A DNA stretch of 64,000 bases from Hymenobacter mucosus (GTDB lineage Bacteria; Bacteroidota; Bacteroidia; Cytophagales; Hymenobacteraceae): contig NZ_FZNS01000010.1 in assembly GCF_900188255.1 (NCBI RefSeq), forward strand, positions 1 through 64,000. The letters are read 5' to 3'. Within the stretch, counting starts at the first letter, position 1; each line of letters begins with the position of its first letter. A program made the translations under genes and the position numbers. Of this stretch, positions 49,145 through 56,864 are shown piece after piece. Under the pieces are notes generated by a model. The model was not told where the DNA came from and made no database searches. It was given only the letters and a program-made list of their open reading frames with translations.

Positions 49145-52100
49145 GCAGTTGGGCGAGCTGTTCTTCCAAACTGGTCGGGTCGCGTAGCGGACGCAGCTGT
49201 CCGGCGGCAATGCCTTCAGGCAAACTAAAATCGTAGCGGCCCAGCATGTTGATGTGCTCGTGCAGCAAGGGCGAGAGGCGTGCCACGTCGCCCGGCTCCG
49301 GCGGTCCGTCCACGGCTTGGTGGTGTTCCAGCGCTTGCTGCAGATAGCGGGTGTTCCACAGCACCAAGGCGTTGACGACCAGCCCGAGGGCTCCCAGCTG
49401 GTCTTCCATGCCCTCGCGGTAGCGCTGGCGCAGTTCCCCTTTCTTGCCATGGAATACCGCCCGGGCCACCGCGTGCCGCCCCTCGCCCCGGTTGAGCTGG
49501 ACCAGGATGCGCCGCCGGTAGGCCTCGTCCTGCACGTAGGCCAGCAGGTAGAGCGTTTTCTCCACCCGCCCGACTTCGGCCACGGCCCGCCCCAGCCCGG
49601 AGAGGGTACCGGCCCGTTGCAGGGTGCGCATCACGGCCGTGGCCTTGACCTTGCCGAGTTTGAGCGAGCCGGCCAGCCGCAGCATGTCGTCCCAGTGCTC
49701 GGCGATGAGCCGGGCATTGACCACGTGGCGGCTCAGCGCGTTGAGCGGCCCGTAATCCGCCTCTTTTTCCAGGCGCCAGAAGCGCTGGTCCGGCAGGTCG
49801 GCCAGGCGGGGGCTGAAGCGGTAGCCCAGCAGCGAGAACAAGCCGAACACCACGTCGCTGTAGCCGTGGGTATCGGTCATGATTTCCCGCGGGTCCAGGC
49901 TGGTTTGTTGTTCCAGCAGCCCGGCCAGGATGAAGAGCGAGTCGCGCAGGGTGCCAGGAATGACGATGCCGTGAAAGCCCGTGAACTGGTCGCTGGTAAA
50001 GTTGTAGTAGGTCACCCCGCGCTGGGAGCCGAAGTATTTGCGGTTCCAGCCAGCGTGAATCGTGCGCACGGTCACCACGAAGCGCATGCCGTCGGCCGAG
50101 GCCACTTCCCCGCCGCCCCAGGCCTGGGCCAAGGGCAGCCGTGCCTGGGCGTCGACCAGCTGGGCGTTGGCCGCCGTCAGGGTTTCCACCCGCAGGTAGT
50201 TTTGCTGTACCCAGGAGAGGTGTGGCAGCGTCAGGGCCGGTACGTCCGCCCGGGCGACGGTCTTCAGGCCGATGTTGCAGGCCTGCGCCAGCAGCACGGC
50301 GCAGATGCTCTGTGGCAGGTCAGGCGCAGCCGGCTGCCCATCGGCCACGTGGGTAAACGCACGGGCGAAGCCGGTGAAGGTGTCCACTTCCAGCAGCAAG
50401 GCGGCCAGTTCCACCTGGGGCAGGCGCTGGGCCAACTGCACCCGCAGTGTACGCAGGCCGTCCGACTCGGTTTGGGCGGCCAGCGCGCTGACGCTCACGT
50501 AGGGCTGTCCGTCTCGCTCCAGCACTTGCAGGGCCGTGTTGTGGGGCAGGTTCGTGCTCACCTCCGTGTAGGCCGCCACCAGTTGTTGCTGCCAGCAGGC
50601 TAGCTCGACCTGCGGGTCGGCAGAACGCCCCAGGGCCCGGGCCACCGAGTCGCGGACCTGCTCCCAGGCCTCGCCGCGCAGCAATTCGGCGCGCGGGTCG
50701 CCGTAGCGCTCGCTGCGGCGCACGAACACATCGCGGCGCCGCAGCGCCTGGTGCAGACGCTCCACCACGCAGAGCGTGTAGGCGGGCGGGTGGACCTGGC
50801 CTTTGGCCGGAAACACCCGCCGCGCCCACCGGGGCGGCACGACGGTGCGCGGGGCCGCGGCCCACTTCGGCTGGCACCGGCCGCCGGCTTCCTGAACCTG
50901 CAGGAACCGCCAGGCATCGAGCAGGGGCTTGGCGGCGGGTGTGCCCTCGAACACGACCCCGCGCAGCAACGCCGGCAGAAAGCGCCGCACCGTGGCGTAG
51001 CGCGTACTCAGGGCTTGTACCAGCGGGTCCTCGTCGCTGCGGGCCAAACTGTGTACCGCATCCGCCGCCTCGCGCAGGGTGTCCTTGCTGAAGCGGTCAA
51101 GCACGTGCTGGCGCAGGGACGCAGCCGGCACGGCGTCGTCGAGTAGCAGGCGCACGGCCTGCTCCAGTACCAGGGCCGCCTGGTCCAAATCCTTGAGCGA
51201 GCGCAGGCGCTCGCGGCGGCGGGTCGTTTCCCCGCTTAGGGCCAGCGTAGCCATCAGCCCGTCGAAGAGGTCGAGCAGGTCGTCCGTAGCCGTGCGTTCG
51301 AGCGTTTGCGCGAACACGAGCAACGTGGCCAGGCGGCGCTCGTCGCTCATGCGCCGCAGGGTCTGGGCCCAGGCGGACTGCGCGTGCCGGGCCAGGCGCG
51401 CCAGCCGGGCTTCGGGTAAGTCCTGCACAGGCACCTCGCCCACGCCCAGGGCCCGGATTTGCTCCAGCCGGCGCAGGGCGGCCACCAACGCGGGGGCCGA
51501 AATCCGGGTAGGGGCCGTGCGTAGGACTTCCAATGGGGTGAGGCGCTCCCCCGGCTCTACCTGCAGCAGCGCTTCCAGAGCCGCTTGCTGCACCGGGCTC
51601 AGGCGAGTACGCAGCTGGCGGTAAAGGTGACGCCCCGTGCGCTCGCGTACCCGGGCAATCAGGCGGGCCAGCACCGTGACGCCGGGCAGCACCACGCGCT
51701 GGGCCACCAGGTGGGCCGTGGCCAAATCGAAGAGCACGCTCGGCCGTACGGTGCTGGTGGCCACCTGGGCATAGAGCCAGCGGGTGAGCCGAAAGGCCTG
51801 CTGCCCATCAAACGCGTGGTACTGCAGGTAGGCCTGAATCAGAGGCTGGTGCTCGTAGCCGGTGTTGGGCCGGTTGCCGTACGGCGCCAGTTGCTCCGGC
51901 GCCAGACCGAGTTGACGGGCCAGCGTCTGCACCACGACGGGCGGCACCTGCAACGGGTTGACCAGAAAGGTGCCCAAAAACCGCAGCGTCCCCAGCTGCA
52001 CGGCACAGCCCAGGCGGGTGTGCGGCAAGCGCCGCGCTGCCAGAAACTGCTTATCGGCCGCACTCAGATAGAAGAACCGGGTGAGCTGCTCGGGGCTGGG

Positions 52101-52160
52101 GTCGGCGTGGTACTGACCGTAGCGCGCGGCTTGCTCGTCACTGAGAAACTCGACGGGCAT
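49140..52160 (-). CDS. tnpA: Tn3-family transposase
   Basis: 1006 residues, the normal size for Tn3 TnpA. The N-terminal FLSDEQAARYGQYHADPS is a typical Tn3 DUF4158 start. The catalytic DDE core includes VASADGMRFVVTV, GIVIPGTLRDSLF and IMTDTHGYSDVVFG. Binds the 38-bp ends and drives replicative transposition. The frame is intact. Confidence 0.96.
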   Translation of the reverse strand: MPVEFLSDEQAARYGQYHADPSPEQLTRFFYLSAADKQFLAARRLPHTRLGCAVQLGTLRFLGTFLVNPLQVPPVVVQTLARQLGLAPEQLAPYGNRPNTGYEHQPLIQAYLQYHAFDGQQAFRLTRWLYAQVATSTVRPSVLFDLATAHLVAQRVVLPGVTVLARLIARVRERTGRHLYRQLRTRLSPVQQAALEALLQVEPGERLTPLEVLRTAPTRISAPALVAALRRLEQIRALGVGEVPVQDLPEARLARLARHAQSAWAQTLRRMSDERRLATLLVFAQTLERTATDDLLDLFDGLMATLALSGETTRRRERLRSLKDLDQAALVLEQAVRLLLDDAVPAASLRQHVLDRFSKDTLREAADAVHSLARSDEDPLVQALSTRYATVRRFLPALLRGVVFEGTPAAKPLLDAWRFLQVQEAGGRCQPKWAAAPRTVVPPRWARRVFPAKGQVHPPAYTLCVVERLHQALRRRDVFVRRSERYGDPRAELLRGEAWEQVRDSVARALGRSADPQVELACWQQQLVAAYTEVSTNLPHNTALQVLERDGQPYVSVSALAAQTESDGLRTLRVQLAQRLPQVELAALLLEVDTFTGFARAFTHVADGQPAAPDLPQSICAVLLAQACNIGLKTVARADVPALTLPHLSWVQQNYLRVETLTAANAQLVDAQARLPLAQAWGGGEVASADGMRFVVTVRTIHAGWNRKYFGSQRGVTYYNFTSDQFTGFHGIVIPGTLRDSLFILAGLLEQQTSLDPREIMTDTHGYSDVVFGLFSLLGYRFSPRLADLPDQRFWRLEKEADYGPLNALSRHVVNARLIAEHWDDMLRLAGSLKLGKVKATAVMRTLQRAGTLSGLGRAVAEVGRVEKTLYLLAYVQDEAYRRRILVQLNRGEGRHAVARAVFHGKKGELRQRYREGMEDQLGALGLVVNALVLWNTRYLQQALEHHQAVDGPPEPGDVARLSPLLHEHINMLGRYDFSLPEGIAAGQLRPLRDPTSLEEQLAQLP

Positions 52161-52169
52161 ACGCGACGC

Positions 52170-52760
52170 TTACGGGCTGGCCGGGCTGCCGCCCGTCGGA
52201 ACGCCCAGGTGGGCGAGGTAGCGGTAAATGGTGGCCCGGCCGACGCCGAGCAGCTGGCCGATTTCGGCCACCGTCTTGTCCTGCTGCAGGTAGAGCGTTT
52301 TCGCGGCTTGCGCTTTCGATAAGGCTTCTTTGGAAAGTCCCTTCGGTCGCCCGCCCTGCCGGCCGCGGGCGCGGGCGGCGGTCAGGCCGGCTTTCGTTCG
52401 TTCCCGGATAATATCGCGCTCAAACTCGGCCAGCGAGGCAAACAGGTTGAACATCAGCCGGCCCTGGGCCGTCGTCGTGTCCAAGTGGTCCTGCAGGCTG
52501 ACGAAGTGGATGCCCTTGTCCTGAAAACTTGTCACCAGCGTGACCAGGTCTTTGAGCGAGCGGCCCAGCCGGTCGAGCTTCCAGACCACGAGCGTGTCGC
52601 CCGGCCGCAGGCGGGTCAGCAGGTGTTGCAGCGCCGGACGCTCTTTCACGGACGATACTTTTTCCTGGGCTACCTCGGTGCACCCGTAGGTTTGCAAGGC
52701 ATCGGTCTGCAGGTGTAGCTGCTGGTCGGGGGTACTGACACGGGCGTAACCGAAAATCAT
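52170..52760 (-). CDS. tnpR: serine resolvase TnpR
   Basis: 196 residues from the ATG at 52760 (MIFGYARVSTPDQQL). Catalytic Ser in YARVS, followed by RLGRSLKDL and FERDIIRERT. C-terminal helix-turn-helix VAEIGQLLGVGRATIYRYL. Resolves the cointegrate formed by TnpA at a res site upstream. Nine bp from tnpA. Confidence 0.95.
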   Translation of the reverse strand: MIFGYARVSTPDQQLHLQTDALQTYGCTEVAQEKVSSVKERPALQHLLTRLRPGDTLVVWKLDRLGRSLKDLVTLVTSFQDKGIHFVSLQDHLDTTTAQGRLMFNLFASLAEFERDIIRERTKAGLTAARARGRQGGRPKGLSKEALSKAQAAKTLYLQQDKTVAEIGQLLGVGRATIYRYLAHLGVPTGGSPASP

Positions 52761-52813
52761 AGGCGGTATTCTCAGGAAGTCAATAGACGCAAAGATAGTG
52801 AGCCGTTGATTTA

Positions 52814-52910
52814 TGAGAACACCACATGAGACATTTATTCCCCGTCTCAGGTACATCCCAAACTACTTTGACCTCTAGGCCGAAAAAACGGCCGTTTTCC
52901 GAGACACCCT
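52814..52910. promoter_or_regulatory. candidate res site of Tn3
   Basis: Between tnpR and the right end (453-bp gene-free stretch 52761-53213). Inverted GAGAC (52828-52832) / GTCTC (52844-52848) and another GAGAC at 52901. The tnpR promoter must also be here. The 174 bp to the right of the transposon hold nothing recognised. Confidence 0.4.
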
Positions 52911-53001
52911 AACCTGCTAGAATCGACTAGCCAGCCTTAGCGTTGTTTTCCGTTCCTACTCTGGTGCAACCCCCGCACCCGCTAAAAGCCGCCGCCATAG
53001 T

Positions 53002-53039
53002 CTTGGCGTAAATTTCTGTTCTTGCCCTTGCGCTACCCC
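53002..53039 (-). repeat. Tn3 right terminal inverted repeat
   Basis: On the minus strand GGGGTAGCGCAAGGGCAAGA, ending CGCCAAG; differs from the left end at a few positions only. Confidence 0.92.
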
Positions 53040-53213
53040 AACATCCGGACCGCTGGTGCCCCTGCAACCACGGCCGATGAGGCCATGCGGACCTGGGGGC
53101 ATCAGCGTACGCTTGGTGGCCAAAACGACTGCCCGGTAAAGGTGCCGGTACCCGCCACCGGGTTTACTTTGTTGTTCACGCTAGCCGTACGCCGCCATTC
53201 ACTGTTCCTACGC

Positions 53214-53867
53214 ATGAAACTACGTTCCCTGTTGCTGCTCGCTTGGCTTGCCGCTGCCTGCCAAAGCCAGCCCGACCGCGCCACCGGGCCGGCCACACCC
53301 CCAGCCAACGCCGGGCCGCCCGCGCCCGCACCGGCCCCCACGGCTCCGCTCCGCTCGGCAGCCGGCCCGGCCAAGCTGGCCCTGACGGCTAATGCGCTCC
53401 AGATAGTGGATACTGAATCGGGCTCCACCCGCGCCATCCCCCTGGGTCAGCCCTTTGCGCAGCTGGTCCGGACCGTGACGGCGGTGCTGGGGCAGGCCCC
53501 CGCCCGCGTGGGCGTGAACGGGGAATGCGGCGCCGGTCCGCTCAAGATGGCCACCTGGGCCAACGGCCTGACGCTGGCCTTCCAAGAAAAACCCCGCCGC
53601 GCCGGAGCCGCCGGCCGGCCGTGGGAGTTTGTGGGCTGGGCGCTCTACTCCGGCCGGAGCGCGGGCCCCGCTCCAACCACCGTAGCCGGCGTGGGCCTCG
53701 GCTCCACCCGCGCCGAAATGGAACGCGCCTACGTCATCACCGTAATGGAATCGACCCTGGGGCAGGAGTTCTCCACCACCTCGGGCCTCTACGGGCTCTT
53801 CGACGGCACCGGCCCGCAGGCGCGGGTGGCGGCGCTGTGGAGCGGTACCAGCTGCGTGTTCCGCTGA
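53214..53867 (+). CDS. lipoprotein, function unknown
   Basis: 217 residues from the ATG at 53214. Signal with lipobox WLAAAC (Cys16), then a Pro/Ala-rich linker of about 35 residues, then a domain with VGLGSTRAEMERAY that resembles a small periplasmic fold. Very GC-rich codon use compared with genes left of the transposon. Followed by nhaA after 76 bp. Confidence 0.6.
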   Translation: MKLRSLLLLAWLAAACQSQPDRATGPATPPANAGPPAPAPAPTAPLRSAAGPAKLALTANALQIVDTESGSTRAIPLGQPFAQLVRTVTAVLGQAPARVGVNGECGAGPLKMATWANGLTLAFQEKPRRAGAAGRPWEFVGWALYSGRSAGPAPTTVAGVGLGSTRAEMERAYVITVMESTLGQEFSTTSGLYGLFDGTGPQARVAALWSGTSCVFR

Positions 53868-53943
53868 CCCGGGGCGCGATGCCCCGGCCCCTCCCTCGCC
53901 GCGCAATGACCGTTGCCGGCCCGCCTGCTCTTCTAAGCTGCTG

Positions 53944-55257
53944 ATGTTTATCCGCCCCTTGATTCGCCCTTTCGCAGAGTTCTTCCGCCGCGAAGCGGCG
54001 AGTGGTATCGTGCTCATGCTGAGTGCGGGGCTGGCCTTGCTGCTGGCCAATACCACCTGGGGCGTAGCCCGCTATTTCCCCGCCATCTGGGACCTGCACC
54101 TGCGCCTGGCCGTGGGGAGCCACGTGCTCGACCATACGCTGGTGGAATGGATAAACGACGGGCTGATGACGGTGTTTTTCCTGATTGTGGGCCTGGAAAT
54201 CAAGCGCGAAGTGCTCGACGGCGAGTTGGCCTCCGTGCGGCAGGCGGCGCTGCCCGTTGCCGGGGCGCTGGGCGGGATGCTGGTGCCGGCGCTGCTGTTT
54301 GCCGCCTTCAACCGCGGCACCCCCACGGCCGGGGGCTGGGGCATTCCCATGGCCACCGACATTGCCTTCGCCCTGGCCGTGCTGCAGCTGCTGGGCCCGC
54401 GCGTGCCGCTGGGCCTGAAAGTTTTTCTGACCGCCCTGGCCATCGTCGATGATTTGGGGGCCGTGCTCGTCATTGCCGGCTTTTACACCCAGCAGCTGCA
54501 CGGGTCCTACCTCGCCCTGGCACTGGGCACCTGGACCCTGCTGCTAGGGCTGAACGCGCGGCGGGTGCGCAGCCTGTGGGCCTACCTGCCGCTGGGGCTG
54601 GTGCTCTGGTATTTCGTGTTGGAATCGGGGGTGCACGCCACGTTGGCCGGGGTGCTGCTGGCCGGGGCTATTCCGCTGCGCATTCCGTTCTCGCGCACCG
54701 AGCTGCTGCGCCGCGTGGATGAGCGCCTGGCTCTGCTGCGCGCCCAAACACAGGCGCCGGCGGCCGACCCGCGCGTCATCAGCGAAGAACTGGAAGAATT
54801 GTACCTACGCAGCAGCTCACCGGCGCAGCGCCTGGAGCAGCAGCTGCACGCGGTGGTGAGCTTCGGCATCATCCCCCTGTTTGCCTTCGCCAACACCAGC
54901 CTGGTGATTGCGCCGGCCGCCGTGCGCGGGCTGCTCTCGCCGCTGGGGCTGGGCATTCTGGCCGGGCTGCTGCTGGGCAAGCCCCTGGGCGTGGGGGCGC
55001 TGAGCTGGCTCGCGGTGCGCCTGGGCTGGGCCGCGCTGCCGCCCGGCGTGCGTTGGCGACACCTGTGGGGCGCGGGCGTGCTGGCCGGCATCGGCTTTAC
55101 CATGGCCATCTTCGTGGCCCTGCTGGCCCTGGGCGAGCAGTCGGTGGATACCGACACGGCTAAGCTGGCCGTGCTGGTGGCTTCGGGCATGGCGGGCCTG
55201 CTGGGCTATGGGCTGCTGCGCACAGTGCCTGCTTCACCCGAAGAGCAGGCCTCCTAA
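53944..55257 (+). CDS. nhaA: Na+/H+ antiporter NhaA
   Basis: 437 residues, about eleven to twelve transmembrane segments. Family blocks NDGLMTVFFLIVGLEIKREV, GIPMATDIAFALAV and the ion-binding ALAIVDDLGAVLVIAG with its two Asp. Exchanges internal sodium for protons, supporting salt and pH tolerance. Convergent with 55293-56684. Confidence 0.95.
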   Translation: MFIRPLIRPFAEFFRREAASGIVLMLSAGLALLLANTTWGVARYFPAIWDLHLRLAVGSHVLDHTLVEWINDGLMTVFFLIVGLEIKREVLDGELASVRQAALPVAGALGGMLVPALLFAAFNRGTPTAGGWGIPMATDIAFALAVLQLLGPRVPLGLKVFLTALAIVDDLGAVLVIAGFYTQQLHGSYLALALGTWTLLLGLNARRVRSLWAYLPLGLVLWYFVLESGVHATLAGVLLAGAIPLRIPFSRTELLRRVDERLALLRAQTQAPAADPRVISEELEELYLRSSSPAQRLEQQLHAVVSFGIIPLFAFANTSLVIAPAAVRGLLSPLGLGILAGLLLGKPLGVGALSWLAVRLGWAALPPGVRWRHLWGAGVLAGIGFTMAIFVALLALGEQSVDTDTAKLAVLVASGMAGLLGYGLLRTVPASPEEQAS

Positions 55258-55292
55258 ACGCGGGGCGTCCACCAGCAACAACGGCCACCCAG

Positions 55293-56684
55293 CTAGGGCT
55301 TGGTGGTGCGCTGCACAATCCAGGCCCGGATGGCTTCCAGCGCCTCGGGCGACATGGTGGGCCGGGGCTGGCCGTTCACCAGGGGCCAAGTGGCCGGGTC
55401 GCTCTGAAACAGGTAGTTCACGCCGGGCAGCTTGCGGCTGCTCAGGTTGGGGTTGGCGCGCAGGGCTTTGGTGAGCAGCGGCAGATTAGGCTCCGGGGCC
55501 ACGTTCACGTCGGCCGCGCCGTGCAGCAGCAGCACCGGGCACCGCACCCGCGCCAGGCCGGGCAGCGGGTCGAAGCGCAGGTAGTCGCGGAAGCGCTTGG
55601 TGGTCATTTCCGCCGCCCCGGCCCGGGCCGAGATGGTGTCGGTGCCGCCGCTGGCCTGCAGCAGCAGGTTGGCCACGATGGTGCGGGCCTGCTCGGCGTT
55701 GGTCAGGTTCAGCACCATGTCCACCAGCAGCTGCTGCTGCTTGGTGGCGGCGGCGACCTGCGCCGCCTCCGCGCCCATGCTCTTGAGCAGATTGACCTGC
55801 TGTTCGACCAGCAGCGCGCTGCCGGGCTGGCCGTGGGCGGCCAGCCCTACCACGAAGCTGGGCGGCAGCGGCTGGGTGGCGCTGAGCAGCCCCACGTTGG
55901 CCCCCACTCCGTGCCCGACGACGCCGATGTGCTGCACGTTGATTTCCGGACGGGTGCGCAGGTAGCCGAGCGCGGCGTGCACGTCGGCGGTGGTTTGGGC
56001 CACGTCGGCCAGCGTGCCGCCGGTCTGGCCCGAGCCGCGGCTGTCGAAGCGCAGCACGGCAATGCCGCGCCGGGTGAGGTAGTCGCCGAGCTGGGCCAGC
56101 AGCGGGTAGTCGCCCACGGTGCCTTCCCGGTCGTAGCCGCCCTGGTCGGCCACGAGCACCACGGCCGCGAACGGCCCCTTGCCGGCCGGAATGGTGAGCA
56201 TCCCCCCGAAGCGCAACGCGTCGGTGGGGCTCACGTAGCTGACTTCCTCTTCGCGGTAGGGCGGCGTGAGGCGGGTTTTGGGGGCCGTGACGGGTGCCAT
56301 GGGCTGCACCAGCTCCAGGGTCATGGGCGCGGAGTAGCCCGGCTGCTGCCAGCGGCCGGCCAGCTGCCGGCCGCCGCTCAGCACCCGGCCGGCAAAGCGG
56401 GTGCTGAAGTCCTCCACTTCCAGCACGATGGAGTCGCCCAGCAGCTGCACGCGCACGGGCAGGCGGTCGAGCTTGCGCTGGGGCACGTCGAGCGTGGCAT
56501 AGAAGCCGCCGCCGGTGAGGCTGACGAGGCGGAACACCACGTCCATCTGGGCCCCGGGCATCTGCAGGGGGCCTTTCCAGTAGCCGTCCAGGCCCGGCAG
56601 CGCAACCGGGGCCGCGGCCCGCGCGGGGCCGGGCAGCCAGCAGCCGAGCAGCACCAATACGAGTAACACAAGAGCGTAGCGCAC
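55293..56684 (-). CDS. secreted alpha/beta-hydrolase lacking catalytic Ser and His
   Basis: 463 residues. Signal peptide MRYALVLLVLVLLGCWLPG, an N-terminal beta domain of about 130 residues, then an alpha/beta-hydrolase core (VLVADQGGYDREG, VLRFDSRGSGQTGG). The nucleophile elbow reads GVVGHGVGANV, with Gly where Ser belongs, and the His position in the final loop is PGVNYLFQ instead of PGxNHLFQ. The acidic LLHGAADVNV remains. Probably a pseudoenzyme or one using a different chemistry. The frame is intact. Confidence 0.75.
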   Translation of the reverse strand: MRYALVLLVLVLLGCWLPGPARAAAPVALPGLDGYWKGPLQMPGAQMDVVFRLVSLTGGGFYATLDVPQRKLDRLPVRVQLLGDSIVLEVEDFSTRFAGRVLSGGRQLAGRWQQPGYSAPMTLELVQPMAPVTAPKTRLTPPYREEEVSYVSPTDALRFGGMLTIPAGKGPFAAVVLVADQGGYDREGTVGDYPLLAQLGDYLTRRGIAVLRFDSRGSGQTGGTLADVAQTTADVHAALGYLRTRPEINVQHIGVVGHGVGANVGLLSATQPLPPSFVVGLAAHGQPGSALLVEQQVNLLKSMGAEAAQVAAATKQQQLLVDMVLNLTNAEQARTIVANLLLQASGGTDTISARAGAAEMTTKRFRDYLRFDPLPGLARVRCPVLLLHGAADVNVAPEPNLPLLTKALRANPNLSSRKLPGVNYLFQSDPATWPLVNGQPRPTMSPEALEAIRAWIVQRTTKP

Positions 56685-56864
56685 AGCGGTAGGGAATAAA
56701 GGGTAGAGGCAGGCCAGCCGGCCAAAAAGAGGGGTAGAGGGCAGTGCCGGTTTGCCAAAGCCGGCCCCCCGCCCCGCCGGCTGGCGGCAGGGCGGGGAGC
56801 CGGCGGTAGGGTACCCGGCGCGGGCACAGCAGCCGCTACTGCGGCCACAGCACCTGGTGGTTCG

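Larger units (their letters stand above)
49107..53039. mobile_element. Tn3-family transposon
   Basis: 3933 bp bounded by 38-bp imperfect inverted repeats, with tnpA and tnpR on the minus strand and a resolution region next to tnpR. No passenger genes. The 5 bp flanking each end (GTATA on the left, ACATC on the right) do not match, so the usual target duplication is missing. Confidence 0.93.

Noticed and set aside
49019-49450. N-terminal extension of the lipoprotein frame into the transposon
   Set aside because: Reads the transposase gene out of frame, rich in Trp, Ser and Cys; the lipobox signal fits a start at 49018.
49254-50603. 449-codon open frame on the plus strand
   Set aside because: Antisense to tnpA, which has full family motifs.
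53737-54501. 254-codon minus-strand frame
   Set aside because: Antisense to nhaA and the lipoprotein gene; Gln/His/Gly-rich shadow.
55521-56666. 381-codon open frame on the plus strand
   Set aside because: Antisense to the alpha/beta-hydrolase, same GC-shadow composition and no motifs.
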